A stretch of DNA of 64,000 nt from NCBI GenBank assembly GCA_007922195.1, contig ML682014.1, positions 3,870,631 to 3,934,630 on the forward strand, given 5' to 3'. Source of the stretch: Podocnemis expansa (taxonomy: Eukaryota; Chordata; Testudines; Podocnemididae). Under the pieces are notes generated by a model that was not told the DNA's origin, ran no database searches, and saw nothing but the letters and a program-made list of their open reading frames with translations. The position numbers and the translations under genes are program-made. The number at the start of each line of letters is the position of its first letter. Within the stretch, counting starts at the first letter, position 1. Below, one piece after another: positions 56,150 to 64,000 of this stretch.

Positions 56150-57052
56150 AACACTTTTCAGAAACACCTGATCTGAATTTTGGTGCTTATAAGGAAAACT
56201 GATTTCAGAAACATGGTCTTGTGTTTTATTGTGGACTTTCTGCCAAGTTTTGAGCTGTACCATTGCAGACTCTCTAGCAAAATTGTGATTTAAAGTATTC
56301 ACTGACTTATACATATTTTCCTTTTATATCTATGGGAAGAACAGGGTACCAATTTCCAAGCTCATTTGCAAGATGTTACAGACTTACTGTATATCATTGA
56401 CATAACATGGTCAATCTATATTTCCATTTCAGACTATGCAGGTAGTGCCACTTACTCTCTTCTCCTGCTTTCTTGCTTCACTGAGATAATGAGACACCTT
56501 CAGTGTTTCTCCTGGTTGTCTATTTCCATCTCTAATATCATGTGTACAAAGTGACAAATGTACAAAAATTATAGTGCTTTATCAAGTGATAGGGCTGCCT
56601 GTAGAAATGAAAATGCAGTTAGATGCTTAATACAGACTTGACTATTTATGTATAAGCAAAGGACTAATTCTGCTCATCAAGAACATCTCTTTAAACAGTA
56701 GCCCAGCACTGGAGATCTTTTGCAGACCGCAGGTCAGGGTTTTAGCCCTCCAATCCACACTGTGTTTTGGAGTGCAGGAAAACAAATGATGATTATGCAA
56801 GTCCCCTTTTAAAAGGAGAGTACCATTTAGCTATTTCCTACTTAGACCCTTCATGTCCTCTTATATTAAAAAGGGAGGGGGGACCTCAATCCAAACCAAA
56901 AAAAAACCAAAACCCCACATGAGACATTTTTGTTTCTTTTTTCCTTTGCGATAACATTTCCTATATAGATGTAGTCAAACGAGTGCAAATGTTAGAAAAA
57001 GGATCAGCTTCTAGCAGAGATACGGGGTGAGATGAGAAGTTGTCAGTGCAAC
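56150..57052. other. Unique DNA, nothing recognised
   Basis: An A/C-rich stretch lies near 56890-56925; no gene or repeat end was seen. Confidence 0.5.
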
Positions 57053-57054
57053 TA

Positions 57055-57392
57055 TGGCTATGTCTACACTAGCAAATTAGTCCTGGTTTAAGGAGGCTTG
57101 ATCTGGACTAATTTGCTCTCTGTCTACATTAGGCTTTGCCTAGTTTGAACTAAAAAAATTTCTAGTTTGAACTAAGCAAATGGTTAGTTCGAACTTAATG
57201 TTTAGTTCTAACTTTAGTTCAAACTAGCACAATGTAGTCATGATAGTTTGAACTAAATAAGTTCAAACTAAGTGGTTAGTTTGAACTGCTTTTTAATTTG
57301 AACTAACTTTTTGTTCGCGCTAGCCATGCTTTTTTTAGTTCTAACTAAAAAGTTAACAAGTTCAAACTAAGCAGTTATATGCAGGCATAGCC
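57055..57392. mobile_element. GGCTATGT-family palindromic MITE, copy 6
   Basis: TGGCTATGTCTACACTAGC on the left and TATGCAGGCATAGCC on the right are inverted. CTA borders both sides (57052-57054 and 57392-57394). The interior has TAGTTTGAACTAA and GTTCGAACT units, and an internal CTGTCTACATTAGGC near 57119 repeats the terminal word, as also seen in copy 1 near 508-525. Confidence 0.88.
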
Positions 57393-57394
57393 TA

Positions 57395-58085
57395 CAGGAC
57401 TTTCTTCTGGAGATGAACACAGCATGCATATCCAGCCTTTCAGAATATTTACTAAGACTCTGTTTCTTACAGCTTTGCTGCTTACTGCATTGCACTTTGC
57501 TGTTGAAACACAGCTTCAGTAAGTTACTACTAAAATCAAATTCCCATAGAAGAAGGTTATTGTGTCAGTCTCATGGCTCCTCTGAGAAATCCAGTGGGGA
57601 GCCCTGTAGTGAGAAGTCTGTAGAAAGTTCAGATCGGTCCCTGGCCTCGAATACTTTTGCTGCCTTCCTCTCCATTGAGAATACTTCCCAGAATTGGAAA
57701 CGTATCATTCTGTAAAGACCCGTTATTGCCCACTTTAATAATAATGAGTACCCATGTGTTGCTTTAGTCTTAGAATGTTTACCAAGGATTGAAGTCAATA
57801 TCACCAATCCAAGTCTACAGCAATCATCAGTCATGCTATCTCCCACCCCAAATTATGGAATTGACTTTAAAATCATGTTTTAAAATATAATCATTCTTGG
57901 TTTCCTTAATGTTTTTGAGGGCTTAAGGTTTACAGTTTCAAGCTTTTCTACACAAAAATGAGGGCTAGAAACTTACTTTTTTCAGTGAAAGTTGAGATTC
58001 TCATATACCACATGATTGCAGGGACTGCAGCAACATTTAACAATGGAAAAGGAAAACATCTAAAATTGCAGGACTTTGCAACACT
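57395..58085. other. Unique DNA, nothing recognised
   Basis: Frames at 57413-57715 (+) and 57571-57846 (-) overlap and show no domain. Confidence 0.5.
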
Positions 58086-58087
58086 GT

Positions 58088-58215
58088 TTTAAATCTATCC
58101 TGGTTTATAGCTGAGGAAACTGACACAGAAAGATTAAATGACTTGTCCAAGGTCACAGAGGCAGTCAGCAGTAGACCTGAGGCTAAAACACACATATCCT
58201 GACTCATTCCTACAT
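58088..58215 (-). repeat. MIR SINE
   Basis: 'agctgaggaaactgacacag' then 'gacttgtccaaggtcacaga' is the MIR core read in reverse. It is one of the better preserved MIR copies here. Confidence 0.88.
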
Positions 58216-58395
58216 TCTGGCCTTACACCAAGGATGTAGAACACCCAGGTAGGAGGGAGTACATTTGCTGGCCTATAAACAAGTCACACTTCACATTAAG
58301 GCTACATTTACAAGACAAGAAGAATTAATAGCTGTTAAGATAAATGGTTTAATCAACAGGACAGTATGTTACTCATTATAATTTTTTTTCTCTGC

Positions 58396-58512
58396 CTCAT
58401 CTGTAAAATGAGGATAATGACACTATCTCTGTAAGACACTTTGAGATACGCTAATGAAAAGTGCTATGTAAGAGTTTAAATAAGCTATCACAGTTACATT
58501 ATTATTACAACC
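58396..58512 (+). repeat. MIR SINE 3' half
   Basis: 'cctcatctgtaaaatgagga taatgacactatctctgtaa' and 'gaaaagtgctatgtaagag' ending near 'ttattattac' match the 3' half of MIR in sense orientation. It faces the copy at 58088-58215. Confidence 0.88.
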
Positions 58513-59430
58513 ACATATTGTGCTTTCTACTGATGTACTTACAGCCATCGGTCACACAGAGATCTGTGTCTATTCTGTATATAATATTGATTAATAATGT
58601 TTTAATTAATTAATGCGTTTAAAAAGGTCCCTAATGTTAAGTGTGACTGACAACAAGTGGTAGTACGTAATTGGTGCTACCTAGTTGATTATTAACCTAA
58701 TATCCTTCTGCAAAATCTTAAAGTGAGAAATCTTTTTGGATAGCAAGTAGTAGAAGACAGACTGAAAAAGGGCAAAAAATTACAGCCCTTTGTTTTCAAT
58801 TTGTGATTGCTTTGTGTCTCCAATTGCAATATAGCTTAGATTTAATTTAAACATAAGCAGAGCAAAGTTTTGGATACAATTTTGTCTCTCTGCAATATTC
58901 TACTTAGTCTGAATTCTGCAGAGAGCTGTTATCAGTCTCACCTGCCAGCATAATCCTAACACTGTCCACCTTCATTTTCAAATGCAATTTGCATTTAATA
59001 AAATAAAATACCTAACTTTAAACTGCACCATAAGCACTAACTTCCTGAATAATTGATTTCAAAGGATGGAAAGAAGTCACCAAACTAGTTATAGTGTTGG
59101 AGTAAATCAAGGACAGGGAAACTTTAGCTTAGCCTGTTATAAACAGATATCATAAATCACCCTGGAAAGGCCCACTGAAGCTCAGTCTAGGAGTTTGTTT
59201 ATTGTAAAGGAGATTGACATTAATGGGAGTGGGGTGCGAGAACATGTTGTGTTCTTTCCAGTGCAAACTCTTGTAGCAGACTTTATAATAATGCTGACCT
59301 GCTTGTATTCAGAAGGATTATTAACCCCCAAATACATGACAGCTACAGGCTAACTGCAAGACAGTCCAAGCTAGCTCTGTACAGTAAATGAAGTTGTTGA
59401 TCCTTAACGATTGTCCCATTCGGGGACAGA
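58513..59430. other. Unique AT-rich DNA, nothing recognised
   Basis: Nothing was identified. Confidence 0.5.
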
Positions 59431-59435
59431 GGGAA

Positions 59436-59600
59436 GTGAGGTAATATCTTTTATTGGACCATTTTTGCTGATGAGCGAGGCAAGTTTTCAAGGCACTCAG
59501 AGCTTGGAAGGGTACTCCCAGTGTCACAGCAAAATGCAAGGTCAAACAGATTGTTTAGCATAAATAGTTAGCACATATTTTAAGGGACCATTCTGCTTAA
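59436..59600 (-). mobile_element. Second PLE family, 3' end, antisense
   Basis: 'gaggtaatatcttttattgg accattttt', 'gcgaggcaagttttcaaggc' and 'gggtactcccagtgtcacag' are the reversed 3' end of a PLE type that ends '...ccaataaaagatattacctc'. The fragment at 50341-50425 is the same family in sense orientation. Confidence 0.78.
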
Positions 59601-61720
59601 TGTATCCATTTAAGGGACGTACAACCAGGTGCCAGTTCTGCTCCCCTTAATATAAAAGGCAGAGGCCAGGATGCAGTGAAGGGCGTTAGCAAGGGTATAA
59701 ACTCTACAGGAAGTTCATAAAAATCAAACCAGTCGATAACCTAACATAGATTGATTCCCAAACCTTCCTGCTCCCATTGTCTCTGGCCTCTGCATTGTGT
59801 CTTCTGGATGTGAACCATGAGTGGCAGCCAGGGTTTTGGCTCGTTCCATTGCAGAGAGAAAGGGAGGACAGGAACGAAATCTGTGTCTGGCCCTCTGTCC
59901 AGCTTTAATATGGACAACCCCAAAGCTCAAGGGTGGTTGGGTCTGGGACTTTAGCTTAGGCCCTCCTATAATAATTGTAAATGTATTAGTGCTAGCAATT
60001 GTAGTAACACAGTATCGTCAGTGTTATGTTCATTTGGAGGACCACCCAGCTCCCCTTCTCGCTCCTTGTTCAGTATTGCTTACCAATAAAAATAAAAGAG
60101 AAAATTGCAAAGATCACAGTCTAGACACTCAGTACATATTCTCCCCTTCTGCCTCTCTCCACTCCACCATTGCGTAGTAGCAGGCAGGTGACAGTAGCAC
60201 TGGTCTAGGTAGAGTCCAATTCATTTTATTATTATACAGAGTAATGACTGTGTAATGAAGAGGTGGATTCCAGGACCTTGTGTAGGAATGCAGGACTGTT
60301 CTGTTAGTTATCCTAAGCTGAGGTGCAAGAACTCTGCAAAAAGAGACATAGTCCGTTTATCAGGTGGAGTGTGCAACCTCCAATCAAGATATGAAGGAAG
60401 CTGGTGGACCTTTCTGTGGTGACAAACGTAGGGGGTAGAAACTGTGTTGTGAAAAACCTGTGAAAGTGTGTGGGGGGGAGTTGTTTGTAGATTTTTTTTG
60501 TTTGTTTGTGTTTTTTTGCTTTGTTGTGTTTTTTTTAAACATTATTTGTAAAACTAGATCACAGGATATGGTAAATTCTGACTTCTGATTGTGTATTGAT
60601 TGCATGTGCTCTGTTCAGAGCAGGGTGGGAACTTTGCTTGATTATGAAGCGATCTAAATTATTCCTTTTCAATTGTATCATGGCTATGGATTTCTCTCTC
60701 AGTGACAGTAGCATTCATTTTGTTGCAAGGGATCTTGTGGGAGATACTTCTGAAAAACTGAAATGATCCTTTGTTAGGGGGTGGAATCTGACTTTTTGGT
60801 GAACTCAATTTTGTGGACTCAGTCCTGCTTGAAGTGTATGGGTATCCATAAAAAATTGTCTTCAAAAGTTGACTGCTCATTGGCAGTCTTCAGCAAAGAA
60901 AGCTGGGAAAGGAATACGTTTCTCTGGACACGGCATCTGATCATACTCTGCCTTTTAGCTGGGAGTCATTTACACCTATGTACAGTGGACGTAAACTTCT
61001 ATCAAATGAGAATAGTGACATTTTATATTCACTTTCCCCAAGTATTAATGACTGCATGGTAGTGGAGACCTGGGACTGTGATCTGGGCTGGAATCAAAGC
61101 AGTTCCAGTTGAGAACCTTTTCGCTGTTGCTGTTGCTGTTCAGGCCATAACTGTTCTTCAAATTAAAAACAGATTTCTGCCTTTCATGATTGTCAATTTA
61201 TTACTGTTTCTGAGCATTCAACTCACTTCAGTTCTTACAGGGTTAGGAATGAGCACCATCAGAGTTCTTTAATTGAGCTATTGCTGCTATTTCTGGGGCG
61301 CAGGTGGGAAAAGTGAAGACAATAGCTATTGTTGCTTTGACAGTAGCACAGATTTCAGATTTACTTGTCTTCTCTGATGCCCCTTCCTTTTCTAATACTT
61401 TTTCTGATTCAAAGATGGGGCCTAATGGTTTGTGGGAATGAGTTTGCTGCAGCATTAGTTATTACTGCATTCGCTTCAATAAAGTCAAGGTCAATAGAGC
61501 TTTAGTAAAATGCATCATCTCCTTTTATTGTTACTTTTCAGCCATTGACTTAGCAAACACTTAGATTTGTCTCCTGCTGCCTGAGCTGATGCTGGTTATT
61601 ATATTTGGGTGCAGTGAATTAAGAAAAATGTTATCGTTTCTGGTAGTAGACTGATAACTTTACAGTAACTTTCTCTTCTTTCTCCAGTCTACTTCATAAC
61701 ATGATTAATTTTAACCTAGC
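59601..61720. other. Unique DNA, nothing recognised
   Basis: A T/G-rich tract lies at 60488-60540. Small frames at 59821-60177, 60781-61062 and 61078-61272 show no known domain. Confidence 0.45.
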
Positions 61721-61724
61721 TATG

Positions 61725-62100
61725 ACAGGTACTCAATTTCCTACCATATCCTTGCCAGGAATTATTGAATTAAGCTTATGCATCTTTGGGGTCCATTGTC
61801 CTGAATGACTTATGTATTATTATGGACTGGGATTGTAACCTCTCAAGGGAGGTTGCAGATGGGGCAGAAGTAAAGCCTGAATGATCAAGGGACTGTGTTG
61901 TACAATATGCCAGTCAAGAAGGGACGTTTGGGGCAATGTCAAGGGGTATGTGAATGGAAATTCCCTACCTCCACTTATGCAAAACCCCAGTCTTTTGAAG
62001 CTATGCCCTGAGCAGTGAGTCTTTGTCGGCTGATCACCTTTTACACAAGGTCAAAATCAAGGACCCAACCTGTCTAAAAGAAATACTGACGTATTCATTG
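61725..62100. repeat. Possible dispersed repeat, LTR-like
   Basis: 'tgggattgtaacctctcaag ggaggt' and 'gccctgagcagtgagtcttt', then 'ccttttacacaaggtcaaaa tcaaggaccc', read from memory like a dispersed turtle element. No ends or duplications could be fixed. Confidence 0.3.
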
Positions 62101-64000
62101 TTGTTCTGGTTCTGAGAAATGAATTTGCTTGTGAGTAGAAAACCCAGTTATTTGTTTTGAACCATTCACACCTACCAGAGCTTGAAATTGGGTTGACTTC
62201 TGGTAAATTTTCTAGCATACAAGAGGCTTCGTCTGTTGTTTTTAATATGTTTATTTCTAATGCTTTCATCTTAAAAATCACTGTGCTTGCTTGTAGAATG
62301 TGTAGTGGGATCTTGTGGTTGGTCTCAGTTACAGCCATTCACAGCCTTCAGAGAAAAAGCAAAGTGCAGATGCTGGCCTGTTTAGGCTACTGGGTTTGTT
62401 GGAGATATCACAGCATAAGCAGGGAATTGTGTTGCCTGAAAAACCCAGTCAGGAGTGTGAGAGATGTGGGGGTTCAAAGCAGATATGTTGGCTAAGGAGC
62501 CAAGTGCCTAAGATGGGTGCCCACGAAGGACCAGCGAGATGGTATGCACTACCATCCTTACTCCTTCTCATCTTCCTAAAACATGCTGTGTTTGTGAAAC
62601 CTGCTACATAACTGTCTGTCTTTTCTGTGTTTTCCATTTTGTACAACAATTCCTTGTGATATTTATTCTCCTGGTTTCTGCATCAGTTATTTGCAAGTGT
62701 CTTTAGTTTGTTTTTTCTTTAATTGTTGCTAGGATGTGTTACTTTTAAAAGAAGGAACATTGTTCGGAGAACTTGCTCTGTTTCATCCAACAAGTTTTGG
62801 AATAAATGCCTTTGATCAGCAGAATGTTTTTGATCTCACGAGTAGAATGGTTTTTCTACAGTCTTAAATGAGTACAATTATATTAGTTTTTTGTGTTTTA
62901 AGTTGCTTTACTGACTTTATTTTAAAAGAAAAATAACCCTACTGTCAGTCTCTTAACGCGTTTGCAAGTTTTCCGGTCAAGATTATGATACACAGAAGAT
63001 ATTATTTTATCTTAACAATCAAAGTGAGTTAAAGGTGTCACTTTTCTCCTCCCTTGTCTTTTCATTCTCATTGTCAATACGTTGTGTACAATCTTTGTTG
63101 TCTTAAAAATAATAATAGTTAATACAAAAAATCAGGTGGCCAGTATAAAAATCATGTATCTCAGCCAAACAGTACAATAAAGTAGGAACTTTTAGCTGTA
63201 ATAGTCATTGTTATGGGCAGGGAAACTGTAAAGCCTTACTCCCAAAGTTGACGTAACAGACACAGGAAATCAAAACTTTGCAAGAGCCTTAACAGCCAGT
63301 TGCTGTAGCAAGGTTCTTAATAGTCTTGAAGGTGTGTTCAAGGGCATGATCCATAGCTCCCTGAAGTTAATAAAAGACTTAAGCGGACATTGGATCAGAT
63401 CCAGTATGCCCAGATAAATGTGTGATCTTGCACTCTCACTCTTGTAATCAGAATGATGCTTTCTTTGGAGGAGATTATCTGAAAAAATACAAAGGAAATA
63501 ATTGAAGTGTATTAAATTTCTCTACTTTGGAAAATTCAAGTTCATTTTTTATAACCCTCATAGAACAAAAAAATGACTAGCAACTTCACAATACTTAAAG
63601 CACACCTGATAATGGATTTTCTACTTTACTCAAGAATATATGCTCATTTATTGCAAAAGATAGGCATTTTAGTTTCATTGACACTAACTTTTTGTAATAA
63701 AGGTAATAAATCCCAATAGAGTATGTATGATTAACAGAGCAACTCACTATATAGTTGACAGTCCTGAATGTTCTCGTATCAAGGAAGGAACAAGGACACT
63801 CTTATCTCTGATTTTTTTTTAATAGAAGGATCTTTTGAATGGTGTCTTCACTCACCCTATGTTTCTTTTCTATCTACAAAATAATGAGTCAGACTGAGAA
63901 CAGTGAGAGGGGAAAAAGAAGCCAAAATGGGGCTTTGCCCACCACTATATCAAGCTTTCACCAATAGATTAAATGAAATTTGAAGTAGAAGGAAAGGATT
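62101..64000. other. Unique DNA, one weak exon-like frame
   Basis: A possible splice acceptor (TTTCTTTAATTGTTGCTAG) precedes a 44-codon frame at 62733-62867 ending in TAA. I do not consider it a supported gene. No other feature was found up to the end of the window. Confidence 0.4.

Noticed and set aside
55535..56176. 213-codon (+) and 195-codon (-) open frames
   Set aside because: They coincide with the tandem GC-rich units of a hAT-type MITE whose 8-bp duplications are visible.
1..64000. CRISPR arrays, operons, Shine-Dalgarno sites or phage genes
   Set aside because: No regularly spaced repeats with unique spacers and no dense gene array; the content is clearly that of a vertebrate nuclear genome.

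Overview
The window looks like ordinary non-coding DNA from a non-avian sauropsid. A turtle is most likely; a crocodilian is possible. The pointers are a nearly full-length CR1 LINE, many Penelope-like element (PLE) termini, MIR SINE relics, several hAT-type short elements and a family of palindromic elements bounded by a GGCTATGTCTACAC-like inverted repeat. I found no host protein-coding gene, tRNA, rRNA, CRISPR array or operon. The only recognisable protein sequence belongs to retroelements and is broken. The window is therefore intergenic or lies in a very long intron.

Layout. 0-8 kb: a palindromic MITE (341-703), then a decayed antisense CR1 of about 4.4 kb (1374-5790) with ORF1 and ORF2 remnants, apparently inserted into an older palindromic repeat; a MITE with TA target duplications follows at 7868-8235. 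8-18 kb: mostly unique AT-rich DNA, with an 880-bp MITE that has a GC-rich core (13219-14098) and a hAT-like element (15498-15960). 18-28 kb: hAT elements with 8-bp duplications (18035-18411, 21667-22141, 27007-27301), PLE foldbacks, and possible unclassified repeats. 28-32 kb: PLE 3' ends and a GC-rich block that may be one 2.7-kb DNA transposon (29484-32212) with a smaller hAT inside. 34-38 kb: the densest nesting, with PLE copies, a near-perfect 482-bp palindrome inside a PLE, and a large PLE inverted dimer. 39-49 kb: a PLE body with GIY-YIG remnants that was itself hit by a PLE foldback, a sense CR1 3' end, then about 4.9 kb of plain sequence. 49-64 kb: more PLE relics, a SINE with tRNA-like head and CR1 tail, a hAT element carrying GC-rich tandem units (55646-56141), another palindromic MITE and MIR copies.

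The most informative content is the insertion record. Six PLE insertions have direct repeats of 8-14 bp, five hAT elements have 8-bp direct repeats matching at 6 to 8 positions, and several nested insertions give relative ages. Family names come from recognition of sequence patterns, not from a search. No calculation of divergence was possible.
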